40,826 nucleotides of DNA, from assembly GCA_002721815.1 (NCBI GenBank), contig PBLQ01000055.1, positions 1-40,826 of the forward strand, in the 5' to 3' direction. A program made the translations under genes and the position numbers. The notes under the pieces were generated by a model that made no database searches, had not been told where the DNA came from, and was given only the letters and a program-made list of their open reading frames with translations. Of the stretch, positions 1-8,018 are shown in pieces. Origin of the DNA: Myxococcales bacterium (lineage in GTDB: Bacteria > Myxococcota > UBA727 > GCA-2721815). Every line of letters begins with the position of its first letter. Within the stretch, counting starts at the first letter, position 1.

Positions 1-243
1 ACCATGAGTTCAGTGACGGGCGAAAAAATGGGCGAAAGCCACGTGGTACAAGCCATGGATCAAACGTTGAGCCACGTGGGCGGCCAGTAAATATCTTGGC
101 ACGGCTTCCTCTTCTTCGGGATCGGGCCACAAAGGAGAAACGACAAAGCCATCCACCTGGCCGCCCACGTGGCTCAACGTTTGATCCATGGCTTGTACCA
201 CGTGGCTTTCGCCCATTTTTTCGCCCGTCACTGAACTCATGGT
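1..243. repeat. 87-bp perfect inverted repeat at contig end (fold-back)
   Basis: Bases 1-87 are the exact reverse complement of bases 157-243, around a 69-base unique spacer (88-156). The match stops abruptly at base 88. The right arm and spacer carry a normal GH3 reading frame. The left arm only supplies an antisense tail with no GH3 character. A perfect palindrome at the extreme end of a contig, breaking a conserved gene, is typical of an assembly or amplification fold-back. A real cruciform cannot be excluded from sequence alone. Confidence 0.95.
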
Positions 244-1536
244 GCCGCCCTTGTGACAAAAACGGACCATGGGCACATTGTCATAAAACCCGGTGACCTG
301 AACGATATCGTTCATGTCGTAACGATACAAACCGCCTTGATTGGAAATCACCACATTGTATTTTTTGCCGGGTCTTAACTGGTGCAAGAGGTGTGTGTCT
401 TTTTCACCTGCGCGGATTTCGTCGATTTCTTCTTCTGGCATAAATTCAAAAAACAGCCCGTGGGGCATCAAAACACTGTCGGCACCTTCTGCATCGACAG
501 GCGCACCAAAACCGCCCTCACTGGCGGCGTAGCCATAGTCGAGGATGGGAACTTTTCCAAAATGCTTGGTTATTTTTGGCAAATACCAAGAGCCCGTTCC
601 CCCTTTCCAGCAACAGACCCCTGCCAAGTCCTCCCACATGTCTTTTAATAAAGGTGTTCCTCCATTTTTGGCCGCACTTTCTCTAATCAGCGTCGCCACA
701 TCGGGTCGGGGAAAACACAAGCTTTCAAGGTATTCTTCCAAATGACGGTTATCCTTTAGGGAAACCCCCAAACGGCCTTCTTCGATGACTTTTGCTAAAG
801 CCTCGTGATGGTTCTGAAAGGTCTTAATGAATAACCCCAGAGTAGAAGGATTAATGGCGGCCACCAAAGACACTTCTTCGCACAAGGCAAACCGCATACA
901 TAAAAAGTAACGCGCTTTAAAATCACGAATTCGAAAGACCTCTGCAGGTACCGCATCCATGAAACGCTCAGACTCTTCAACACCACCAGACAAGCCGCGG
1001 GTAATGGAGCCGGCCCTGATGCCGCCAGGAAGCTCTTCGGTCTGAGGAGACTGCATGCTGAGGATTTTCCCGCGTAACATTCCGGGCATGGTCAACAGCA
1101 ACGTGCGCATCCAAAACCGACGACTCACCCGAAACTCCTCCACGAATGAAGGCGTGATGGGGATGAGCTTGCGCCGGCCAGTGGTTCCAGAGGTCGTGGC
1201 GAAAAAAGAAACGGGCTCAGAGACGAGCACGCGCTCTTCTCCTTGTAGCATGCGATTGACCCAAGGCATGACATCGTCCCACGATTGAAGTGGCACACGA
1301 GACTTATAATGGTCTAAAGAGGTCATTTGCCCGAAACCATAAGCACGGCCAAATGCAGTGTCCTGATTGCGTTCAATGATTTTGGTGAGAACTTCGAGCT
1401 GCGCCTGTTGAATGTTTTGCGCGGCTTTGAGCCAAATGGCCTGAGACCGAACGAATAAACCTTTAGCTAAGCTTCGTATCCAATCGTCGGGGAGTAAGCT
1501 AACGAACCCCACCATGATACTGAAGAACAGCTTCAT
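10..1536 (-). CDS. GH3-family acyl-adenylating protein, 3' end corrupted by fold-back
   Basis: This belongs to the GH3 branch of adenylate-forming enzymes, named after plant acyl-acid amido synthetases. They activate a carboxylic acid with ATP and usually transfer it to an amine. Bacterial members are mostly uncharacterised, so the substrate is unknown. The ATP-binding loop ATTSGTTGRRK is at residues about 113-123. Later family signatures include DYGYAASEG, the GGLYRYDMNDIV stretch and a GEKM/E segment near the C-terminal hinge. ATG at 1536 follows a GAGGG Shine-Dalgarno. Only the part down to about base 88 (some 483 residues) is credible. The last ~25 residues come from the inverted copy, so the true C-terminus lies off the contig. 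The gene starts 26 bases after a terminator that ends the upstream transporter operon. Confidence 0.85.
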   Translation of the reverse strand: MKLFFSIMVGFVSLLPDDWIRSLAKGLFVRSQAIWLKAAQNIQQAQLEVLTKIIERNQDTAFGRAYGFGQMTSLDHYKSRVPLQSWDDVMPWVNRMLQGEERVLVSEPVSFFATTSGTTGRRKLIPITPSFVEEFRVSRRFWMRTLLLTMPGMLRGKILSMQSPQTEELPGGIRAGSITRGLSGGVEESERFMDAVPAEVFRIRDFKARYFLCMRFALCEEVSLVAAINPSTLGLFIKTFQNHHEALAKVIEEGRLGVSLKDNRHLEEYLESLCFPRPDVATLIRESAAKNGGTPLLKDMWEDLAGVCCWKGGTGSWYLPKITKHFGKVPILDYGYAASEGGFGAPVDAEGADSVLMPHGLFFEFMPEEEIDEIRAGEKDTHLLHQLRPGKKYNVVISNQGGLYRYDMNDIVQVTGFYDNVPMVRFCHKGGTMSSVTGEKMGESHVVQAMDQTLSHVGGQVDGFVVSPLWPDPEEEEAVPRYLLAAHVAQRLIHGLYHVAFAHFFARH

Positions 1537-1561
1537 TATTGGTTATTCCCTCGAAAGAGTT

Positions 1562-1625
1562 AAAAAAGAGGGGTACCGCGACGCATGCCCCAAAAACCCA
1601 CTAAATGCGCCGGACCCGGTACCCC
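1562..1625 (-). terminator. Rho-independent terminator of the HAD-transporter operon
   Basis: On the minus strand, arms GGGGTACCG (1570-1578) and CGGTACCCC (1617-1625) form a perfect 9-bp stem. An inner CGCAT/ATGCG stem (1582-1586 with 1605-1609) closes the loop further. TCTTTTTT follows directly. It lies 144 bases after the transporter stop codon and only 26 bases before the GH3 start, so it could also act as an attenuator for GH3. Confidence 0.75.
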
Positions 1626-1768
1626 ACCTAGGACCAATTTGACTTGGTAACACAGGTATCGGAACGCTTTCGGAATCCGTTAATGCTTTGAAGTAAAAAA
1701 AATGCAGATTTTTGTTAATTAATTTCACTTCAGATCCGAAAGATTTTTACTCTTTATTTTTCAGCAGG

Positions 1769-3253
1769 TTACGAGGTTTTCTTTTGCGGCTTGGCGTTCC
1801 AGACCTTCACGGCCAAGAGGGTTCCCAGCAAAGCCAGTGGAATCATTGAGATGGGCCAAGCGGACCAATTGGCAGGCTCTGTGGCTGGACCGACGATTTT
1901 ACCTGCGGCATCCAGTTGCTCATCTGGCAAGATGACCCCATAGGTGAAGGACATGACCGCTGTGCCCAAATAGACAAAGCCATCAATGATGCCCACAGCA
2001 ATCCCCACGTTCTTTTTACCTCCAAAATCCATGGAGGCCGTACCGGAGAGCATGCCATGCACACCAATTACGGCCATAGACATAAAAATCACCAGCCAAG
2101 CTTGGGGATAGAAATTGAAGGTACCAATGGTAAACAGCGGGCCTGAATCGTAGAAAATGACGAGCAAAATGCCACCCAGCAGCATGACGGCGTAGAGCAC
2201 CACTGCCACCGGGCCACGACGGGAGTTAAAGACCCGATCGGAAATAATCCCCGCAATCACACCACCCGTAATCCCGGCCACACACAACAGCATGCCCCAA
2301 TTGTTATAGACGAAATCATCTTTGAGACTGAGGATGGTATCGGTTTGCTTGGCGAACGTACGGTACCACTGCATGATGGCTTGACGTAAAAAGCCGCTGC
2401 AAAACTCGATACATGCAATGGTCATGATCACCGGGTTTTTCAGCATGAGCTTGAAAACATCTACTGCCCCCAATTGGGGCCCATCGTCTCCAGATGACGC
2501 ATCGGCCGTATCAAAATCGGCATGCCCCGCTTCGCCGGGGGTATTTTTAACCACCATAAAATCGATGACCCAGAAGATGGCCAACAAAATGGTAGGCGTC
2601 AGGAATACCCACTCCAAGCCCCAAGAGTTGAGGATGGCGTAACCCCAATCGAACGCAAAATAGATGCCCAGGGAAATCAGAATCCCAAAAATCGCACCAA
2701 AAACGCCGCGCTCGTTCACATGGAACCAGGGCGCGTTGACTTTAACGATGGCCACCGCTCCAAAGCTTTGAAAGTACATGTTGATGCCATAAAGAACCGA
2801 AAAAATAGTCACAAAGTTGGTCCCGATCGCCTCGTGCATGAAACCGGCATGCAACAGAGACAAGGAACACAATCCCATCATCAAGTTCATGACCATGGAG
2901 CCGCCCGCGCCCAATAGAATCGCAAGCTTACCACCAAATTTGTCAGTCAGGGGGCCGTTAATTAAAAATGAAAAGCCATAGACCACCGTGCCAACGCCAA
3001 AAATCATTCCAAAGTCGGCATTGCCCATCATGGCGCCACCATCGGAATCTTTCATGCTTTCAAAAGCAAACTTGGAAACCTTTAAATTGTAACGCCCCAT
3101 ATAAAGGAAGGCATAGGTCAGCCCCAAAGGTAGCCAGTTCAGCCCCCGCCGCTTCAAGAATGCATCGGTATGGCCAAGTGCCACTTTGGGCAACCGGCCA
3201 ATAACCAAAGTCACGACGACAAGTAAAATAAGAATAGGAGTAAATTGCTCCAT
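1769..3253 (-). CDS. OPA-family major facilitator transporter (organophosphate:phosphate antiporter type)
   Basis: A 494-residue inner-membrane transporter with about 12 hydrophobic segments. It resembles the GlpT/UhpT/UhpC (OPA) family, whose members exchange sugar phosphates or glycerol 3-phosphate for inorganic phosphate. The segment LTYAFLYMGRYNLKVSK after the first helix is typical of OPA proteins. An upstream in-frame extension would overlap the HAD gene out of frame. ATG at 3253, preceded by AAAGG, gives a normal N-terminus (MEQFTPILILLVVV) and is chosen. It begins 4 bases after the HAD phosphatase stop, so the two are co-transcribed. The pairing suggests uptake and hydrolysis of a phosphorylated metabolite. 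The actual substrate cannot be read from the sequence. Confidence 0.85.
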   Translation of the reverse strand: MEQFTPILILLVVVTLVIGRLPKVALGHTDAFLKRRGLNWLPLGLTYAFLYMGRYNLKVSKFAFESMKDSDGGAMMGNADFGMIFGVGTVVYGFSFLINGPLTDKFGGKLAILLGAGGSMVMNLMMGLCSLSLLHAGFMHEAIGTNFVTIFSVLYGINMYFQSFGAVAIVKVNAPWFHVNERGVFGAIFGILISLGIYFAFDWGYAILNSWGLEWVFLTPTILLAIFWVIDFMVVKNTPGEAGHADFDTADASSGDDGPQLGAVDVFKLMLKNPVIMTIACIEFCSGFLRQAIMQWYRTFAKQTDTILSLKDDFVYNNWGMLLCVAGITGGVIAGIISDRVFNSRRGPVAVVLYAVMLLGGILLVIFYDSGPLFTIGTFNFYPQAWLVIFMSMAVIGVHGMLSGTASMDFGGKKNVGIAVGIIDGFVYLGTAVMSFTYGVILPDEQLDAAGKIVGPATEPANWSAWPISMIPLALLGTLLAVKVWNAKPQKKTS

Positions 3254-3257
3254 GAAA

Positions 3258-3992
3258 CTAACCTTTCGATACGTACTCTGAAAAATCAAAATCTTTAAGT
3301 GAAGGCATTCCTTCTGGGGGCAATTCGGCCATTGAGGCACGCTGCGTATCGAGGAATACATTGACGGCCTGGGGCCATTTCTTACGGAAAATCTCGCAGT
3401 TTCCCGGCTCATTATCGAAAGTGGCAATCACTTCGCCCAACCCATCAATGAAGTTGGTTGCAGCCTCTTTAAAGTCTGGGTCCGGCATTTCAAAATTTGG
3501 TTTGAGCAACATCTGCGTGTTGACCACGCCTACCGGAAAGCCGTTACGCCTCAAGGATTCTGCACATCCCACCAACATGCCGGGTGCATCACGCCCGGTC
3601 AGGTAAACGATGAACACGTCCCGCTGAAAAAGGTGCTGCACAAAATCACTGGCTCCCGCCACAGGCTGGTCATAATACTGATAATGATCACTAAAGAAGC
3701 GATCGAACCAGTACGAACCCAAGCGTTCGGTCAAAGTGTCATCTGCAACCCCGAGCTGCTTGAGGATGTCGGTCATCAAATAGGGTAAATTGGTGCGGCG
3801 AAAAGCCTTCAGCTTCTCATCCAGCTCCGTTTCACCATGTTGAACGGCGTATTCATGAAGAATTCGCCAGAAACGTGGACCCACATCAAAGAGGGTGGCG
3901 TCCAAATCAAATACCACCACCGGTCGGTTGCCTTGGGCTTTCACAGCATCGATCCGGCTCATAACATTCTGATAAAGTTCTGCTTTCGACAT
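3258..3992 (-). CDS. HAD-superfamily hydrolase (phosphatase)
   Basis: A 244-residue cytoplasmic hydrolase. HAD motif I is FDLDATLFD at about residues 28-36, with the nucleophile Asp and the general acid Asp two positions on. Motif II is VYLTGRD. Motif IV is ATFDNEPGN, carrying the Mg-binding acids. A moderately long cap lies between motifs I and II. The family removes phosphate from small molecules through an aspartyl-phosphate. ATG at 3992 has GGAAGG just upstream. The next gene, an OPA transporter, starts 4 bases after its stop, so the pair probably handles the same phosphate ester. The specific substrate is unknown. Confidence 0.85.
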   Translation of the reverse strand: MSKAELYQNVMSRIDAVKAQGNRPVVVFDLDATLFDVGPRFWRILHEYAVQHGETELDEKLKAFRRTNLPYLMTDILKQLGVADDTLTERLGSYWFDRFFSDHYQYYDQPVAGASDFVQHLFQRDVFIVYLTGRDAPGMLVGCAESLRRNGFPVGVVNTQMLLKPNFEMPDPDFKEAATNFIDGLGEVIATFDNEPGNCEIFRKKWPQAVNVFLDTQRASMAELPPEGMPSLKDFDFSEYVSKG

Positions 3993-4093
3993 AGGAAGTC
4001 CTTCCCATTTGACGTCCGAAAGGTCAACGGGGACTGACAGCTTTCCATTTGGGCATGTCAGCGCATCTCTCTGACTGCTTCAGCGGTGCCCAC

Positions 4094-4207
4094 CTATCGA
4101 TAAACAGCAGAATTAGTGGGTTTGGGTGGCGATTTAATGCCGCAAGCTCCCAGGGCCATCATGAAGGCTGCGAGCAGGACACCCACCACGGCTTTTCGAT
4201 TTACCAC
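4094..4207 (-). CDS. Small lipoprotein, 37 residues (LptM-like)
   Basis: The reading frame starts at GTG 4207, overlapping the end of the outer-membrane protein gene by 7 bases. A strong Shine-Dalgarno, GGAGGT, sits 5 bases upstream. The product has a basic N-terminus (VNRKAVV), a hydrophobic core and a clear lipobox, LGAC, with the lipidated Cys at residue 22. It then reads GIKSPPKP and ends soon after. The CGxK..P start of the mature part recalls the LptM/YifL family of tiny outer-membrane lipoproteins that assist LptD, but the match is too short to be firm. Placement directly after a beta-barrel gene fits an outer-membrane partner. It is easily missed because of its size and GTG start. Confidence 0.7.
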   Translation of the reverse strand: MVNRKAVVGVLLAAFMMALGACGIKSPPKPTNSAVYR

Positions 4208-5736
4208 GGGCCACCTCCGATCATGAGTCCAGAACGACTTCGGTTTTGCCTAAAATAGCCAGGCGTCCCCACGGGGCCCACGAACCACTCCGTAAAGGCC
4301 CCTACAAAGAAGGTTGTGTCCGGCCAATGGAGGGCCAATTCAAACTTGGATTGGTGATCACCCACCTGCAGACCTGTCTCATTGGCCAAAGACCATGAAA
4401 CCCATTGAGGCCAAAGATAACCATTCAATCGCGTTCCAAATGCCGGTCGGTAGTATTCCTGTCGCGTTGACGTATCGCTGTCCATGGGCTCCACCCCAAA
4501 CAGGAAGGTATTCTGTGGTAACTGCCCCCATCGAAACAACGCCAATTCGAGGGAGCCTTCAATGAACTCGCCCAGGCCACTTTCCAACGCCAACGCAACG
4601 GCATCGAATGAAGCATTCATGGAGCGTAAGCCACCCTGCTCCCACACTAAAATATTTTTGCCCATCCCTGGGACTTCAGCCAGATAATGCAACCACTCCA
4701 TTTTTATAATGGCCAACCCAAATCCCCAGGTGGCATCGAGGGTGGTCGAGGCCACTTTCGCGCGTGTGAATAGAGGGTCGGTGTTCACCAAAGGACAACC
4801 ATCGGCTCCACAACCGCCCGATACAAAGGTCGGGTCCAAGGACGTCATGAAATATTGATAATCCGCTGGGGCCCCCAAAAGAACTGGCGTTTGATCGGGT
4901 CCCCACACCCCGCTGACGCCCAGGGTAATTTCATCGATTTGCCCCTGCACCCGAAGGCCTGCAGCCAGTTGATCCAACGCAGTGGTCTCTTCCATATACG
5001 CGCCTATGCGCGACATGTTGCCGAGTGGGTCGCTGCGACCTAAAGCTTCTTGGTACCGACCGAACTGGTAGTGGCCTTGTTGGTCTGCCGTGAGGTAGTT
5101 CCGTTCGGCATTCCAGGGAAACATCAGGACAAACTCTGAAGACAAGATACTGGCTTGTGTGCGTAAACTCGCCCCCCAAAGCGGTTCAGAACCTTTAACA
5201 GGTTCTAAAAAGGCCGCCCCGTGGGTCCGATAAGCTGGCTGCAGCCGATCCCCTAAAGAAAAAACTTGGGTATGGCCCCAGGGCACCATCTGCTTGCCCA
5301 CCTGAAGGTGAAAATACCGGCCCCAGCTTTGTTTGAGATAGAACTCGTACCATGCGGCCCAATCTCCGAGGTTATCCGCATCGACGTCAGACACCTGAGG
5401 AACCCACCACCGCCAAAGGCCATTTAAATGAAGCTCTAGATGATCGGACAAGTAACCACTGGTAACCTCCAAAGAGCTCAAAGAGCCCAAGGCCAGCGCA
5501 TCCCGGCCAACGCCAAAAACGTCTTGGCGAATTTTGGTTTGAAACAAAATGTTGTCTTCCCAAAATTGGCCGATGTCCGACGGGGGCGGCGTTTGTTCCG
5601 TAACGCCCTCTTCTTCATCGTCTTCAATAATGATTAGTAGCTCTTCTTCGTCGTCATCCTGTGCACGTGCCGTTGCATTGAGACCCAGGCCTCCAATCAA
5701 CAACAGGAATAAAACAGCTGACTTCAAACCATTCAT
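4201..5736 (-). CDS. Outer-membrane beta-barrel protein, porin-like
   Basis: A 511-residue exported protein. It has a signal peptide of about 25 residues ending ATARA, then a very acidic linker (DDDEEE, EDDEEE), then a long region of alternating polar and aromatic residues. That region includes segments such as LELHLNGLWRWWV, YFHLQVGKQMVPWG and GASLRTQASILSSEFVLMFPW, typical of barrel strands. It ends in Trp, and outer-membrane proteins usually end in an aromatic residue. The general look is like DUF1302 or alginate-export type barrels, but no family is firmly recognised. A Cys pair (GGCGADGCP) lies in a probable surface loop. ATG 5736 lies 15 bases after the rpsU terminator, so expression may depend on read-through. 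Confidence 0.65.
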   Translation of the reverse strand: MNGLKSAVLFLLLIGGLGLNATARAQDDDEEELLIIIEDDEEEGVTEQTPPPSDIGQFWEDNILFQTKIRQDVFGVGRDALALGSLSSLEVTSGYLSDHLELHLNGLWRWWVPQVSDVDADNLGDWAAWYEFYLKQSWGRYFHLQVGKQMVPWGHTQVFSLGDRLQPAYRTHGAAFLEPVKGSEPLWGASLRTQASILSSEFVLMFPWNAERNYLTADQQGHYQFGRYQEALGRSDPLGNMSRIGAYMEETTALDQLAAGLRVQGQIDEITLGVSGVWGPDQTPVLLGAPADYQYFMTSLDPTFVSGGCGADGCPLVNTDPLFTRAKVASTTLDATWGFGLAIIKMEWLHYLAEVPGMGKNILVWEQGGLRSMNASFDAVALALESGLGEFIEGSLELALFRWGQLPQNTFLFGVEPMDSDTSTRQEYYRPAFGTRLNGYLWPQWVSWSLANETGLQVGDHQSKFELALHWPDTTFFVGAFTEWFVGPVGTPGYFRQNRSRSGLMIGGGPW

Positions 5737-5750
5737 GTTCTGCTCGTAAC

Positions 5751-5775
5751 AAAAAAGGGTGCCATTGGCACCCTT
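5751..5775 (-). terminator. Rho-independent terminator after rpsU
   Basis: On the minus strand AAGGGTGCC-aat-GGCACCCTT forms a perfect 9-bp stem (5755-5763 with 5767-5775) with a 3-base loop, followed by a T tract (complement of 5751-5756). It lies 28 bases after the rpsU stop and 15 bases before the next start codon. Confidence 0.93.
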
Positions 5776-5802
5776 GATATCATATTTTTTGCATCGAGAT
5801 GA

Positions 5803-6009
5803 CTAGATGCCTTTTTGCTGCAATCGCTTCTCTCTCTTACGGGAGCGCGCTTCAGCGGCTCGAGCTTTCAACTTACGCTGAATGGAAGGTTTGAGATAGT
5901 GCTCGCGCTTGCGGACCTCTTTCAAGATGCCGGCTTGCTCTACTTTACGTTTAAAACGTTTGATGGCGCGTTCAATGCTTTCGCCATCGCGAACTGATAC
6001 TTTCGTCAA
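5803..6009 (-). CDS. rpsU: Small ribosomal subunit protein bS21
   Basis: A 68-residue, very basic protein of the 30S subunit that contributes to mRNA binding in initiation. The family core is plain: [21 protein letters not shown], then [20 protein letters not shown] and a Lys/Arg-rich tail. Two starts are possible. GTG at 6018 directly abuts the Shine-Dalgarno AAGGAGG. TTG at 6009 is 8 bases away from it and gives the usual N-terminus (M)TKV, so TTG is chosen here. A strong terminator follows the gene, so it is a separate short transcription unit or the end of one beginning with the membrane protein upstream. Confidence 0.93.
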   Translation of the reverse strand: MTKVSVRDGESIERAIKRFKRKVEQAGILKEVRKREHYLKPSIQRKLKARAAEARSRKREKRLQQKGI

Positions 6010-6105
6010 AACACTCACCTCCTTCGGCGCCTAATTGTGCTCTCGCACGCGGCAGAAGAGGAACTAGGCCTTTTTGGATGCCCTGTCAACGCCCTGCATT
6101 AATAG

Positions 6106-6540
6106 TTACTTATTTAACATGAACAGCATGGTTCCGACACCTGCTGAGGCGAGCGCCAAACCAAGGATATCCCACCGGAATCTATCAGTTTTTCTGCGCA
6201 TTCGGTGACGATTAGCCATAATGCCCGCCACGCTCAACCCTTGGCATAGGGTTACCAATATAAAAACCGCTTGTTTCAGTCCGACATTCCACCCGGGTTT
6301 CGGACCTTCTTTCATGAGACGGTGGAAAAATGTTTCGGTTTCAGGGGCCGCAACGTCTAGCATCAAAACGGCAAGAACCAATAAGGCCCAGCCTCCAATG
6401 CTGAGGTAAGTCATCGCCTGAACCCAAAGGTCGGGGCCTTTACGACGATTGGGTCCCCGGAGTTTCTTTTGGGGCAATCGCCATTCGTTCAGCAAAAAGT
6501 CATCGTCTTTGTTGTCAAAGCCGTTGGTGGCGGTGGTCAT
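6106..6540 (-). CDS. Small membrane protein, about three transmembrane segments
   Basis: A 144-residue protein with no recognised family. The first ~40 residues are charged and Arg/Lys-rich (KKLRGPNRRKGPDLW). They are followed by three hydrophobic stretches at about residues 45-65, 90-108 and 124-141. The middle loop contains FFHRLMKEGPKPGWN. ATG 6540 has a good Shine-Dalgarno, AGGGGG. It lies between the NUDIX-folP-tmk run and rpsU on the same strand. The 76 bases upstream contain a 6-bp hairpin (6575-6589, GACTGC/GCAGTC) without a U tract. Confidence 0.6.
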   Translation of the reverse strand: MTTATNGFDNKDDDFLLNEWRLPQKKLRGPNRRKGPDLWVQAMTYLSIGGWALLVLAVLMLDVAAPETETFFHRLMKEGPKPGWNVGLKQAVFILVTLCQGLSVAGIMANRHRMRRKTDRFRWDILGLALASAGVGTMLFMLNK

Positions 6541-6616
6541 CTCATCCCCCTGAAATGTTTACCACTGTTTAACCGACTGCACTGCAGTCTTATTCCTCCG
6601 ATTTATAGCACTGATT

Positions 6617-7159
6617 TTACGATTGCGCCAGCGTTTGAAATGCCCGGAAAAGCCCCACCAAGGTTTTACCATCGGTCAGCTCCCCATTTTGGATCATCGC
6701 TTCAATTTCGGGACGAGTGAACCAATCGGTGGATAAAATCACTTCATCGCGATCATGCTGGATGGGGACATCTTCAAGGTCCGTCGCCAAAAAGAAATGG
6801 ATTACCTCATCACTGTAGCCTGGCACCATGAACGCAAAACCCATGTCTACCATTTTGCCTGCCGCCACGCCGGCCTCTTCTTTGACCTCTCGGTGTGCAC
6901 ACTCTAAAGGCTGTTCATTAGGCTCTAAGCAGCCCGCCGGGATTTCCCACAAATAGCCGCCCGAAGCATGGCGATACTGACGAATCAACGCGAACTGCCC
7001 ATCTCGATGAGGAATGACCGCGGCGGCTCCGGGGTGACGGATAATGTCTAAATCTGTGGTCACACCGGAAGGCAGCAGGACCTCTTCACGGCCGTATGTG
7101 AAGACCCGTCCCTGCGCGATTTCTTGACGATGGATTGTTTTCCCTGGTTTTTCAGTCAT
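6617..7159 (-). CDS. NUDIX hydrolase, ADP-ribose pyrophosphatase-like
   Basis: A 180-residue cytoplasmic hydrolase of nucleoside diphosphates linked to another moiety. A complete Nudix box, G-x5-E-x7-RE-V-x-EE-x-G-V, occupies residues 76-98. Ahead of it, the segment LIRQYRHASGGYLWEIPAG is the pattern of the ADP-ribose pyrophosphatase (NudF) group, and P-x-Y follows in VPGYSDE. The gene starts 4 bases after folP and is probably the last gene of the tmk-folP operon. A housekeeping role in clearing ADP-ribose is likely, but the exact substrate is inferred from family resemblance only. Confidence 0.88.
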   Translation of the reverse strand: MTEKPGKTIHRQEIAQGRVFTYGREEVLLPSGVTTDLDIIRHPGAAAVIPHRDGQFALIRQYRHASGGYLWEIPAGCLEPNEQPLECAHREVKEEAGVAAGKMVDMGFAFMVPGYSDEVIHFFLATDLEDVPIQHDRDEVILSTDWFTRPEIEAMIQNGELTDGKTLVGLFRAFQTLAQS

Positions 7160-7163
7160 TGCT

Positions 7164-8018
7164 TCACCCCCGCCGATAAAATCCGTCGATGACTTTTAAA
7201 AATTCGCTCGCCATCTCAACGTTGTGAACCCGAACCAATTGCGCCCCCGCCGCCACTGCCACTGCCAAGGCGGCCTGGGTGGCCACATCTCTTTTGGATG
7301 CTTCTTCAATGCCGGTCAGTTCGCCCAAAAATCGTTTCCGCGAAGGGCCGTAAAGGATACCTGCAGCTTTGCCTTGCAGACGCGTTAAATGTTCGGTCAA
7401 CAGAAGGTTGTGCTCCAGCAACTTCCCAAAGCCGATTCCTGGGTCAAGCAATACTTTTTCGGGATGAATCCCTACCGCCTCGCAGGCGTTCACGCGTTCA
7501 GCCAAATAATCGGCCACTTCCTTAACCACGTCATCATAGATAATTTCACCGCTCTGCATATTCTTGGGCGTCCCACGCATGTGCATGAGCACGAGCGCAT
7601 CCGCGTTTTTGGCGGTCGTTAACATGGCCGGGTCGTGGGTACCGCCGGACACATCGTTCACCCACGAAGCACCTTCTTCAAGACATACCCGAGCGGTCTC
7701 AGCATGGCGCGTATCGACGCTAATAAATGAAACTCCCTCACGAACTAATCCTTTAATCACCGGCAAAACCCGCGCGCATTCTTCTTCGGCCGTGACCGGA
7801 GCCGCACCTGGCCGAGTTGACTCACCACCCACGTCGAGGACATCTGCCCCTGCCGCAGCCAACGCCATCCCATGGGCAATGGCGTGATCCGCTGCGAGCC
7901 ATTTGCCTCCATCGGAAAAGGAGTCGGGCGTCACATTCACCACCCCCATAATGAACGTTCGCTGCCCTAAAACCAGTTGCCGGTCGCCACACTTCAAAAT
8001 AACGGGTTGCATCCTCAT
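7164..8018 (-). CDS. folP: Dihydropteroate synthase
   Basis: This enzyme condenses p-aminobenzoate with hydroxymethyl-dihydropterin pyrophosphate in folate synthesis and is the target of sulfonamides. All family landmarks of the TIM barrel are present: GVVNVTPDSFSDGG near the N-terminus, DVGGESTRPGA, NDVSGG, DPGIGFGK and GPSRKRFLG. The start at 8018 gives an ATGA overlap with the tmk stop (translational coupling) and a 284-residue product of normal length. ATG at 8012, two codons further in, is an alternative. Confidence 0.95.
   Translation of the reverse strand: MRMQPVILKCGDRQLVLGQRTFIMGVVNVTPDSFSDGGKWLAADHAIAHGMALAAAGADVLDVGGESTRPGAAPVTAEEECARVLPVIKGLVREGVSFISVDTRHAETARVCLEEGASWVNDVSGGTHDPAMLTTAKNADALVLMHMRGTPKNMQSGEIIYDDVVKEVADYLAERVNACEAVGIHPEKVLLDPGIGFGKLLEHNLLLTEHLTRLQGKAAGILYGPSRKRFLGELTGIEEASKRDVATQAALAVAVAAGAQLVRVHNVEMASEFLKVIDGFYRRG

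Noticed and set aside
1543-1728. 61-codon minus-strand frame between the transporter and GH3
   Set aside because: It runs through the terminator hairpin and has no start signal or recognisable product.
6575-6589. GACTGC-act-GCAGTC hairpin as a terminator
   Set aside because: Short stem with no following U tract on either strand; chance is likely.
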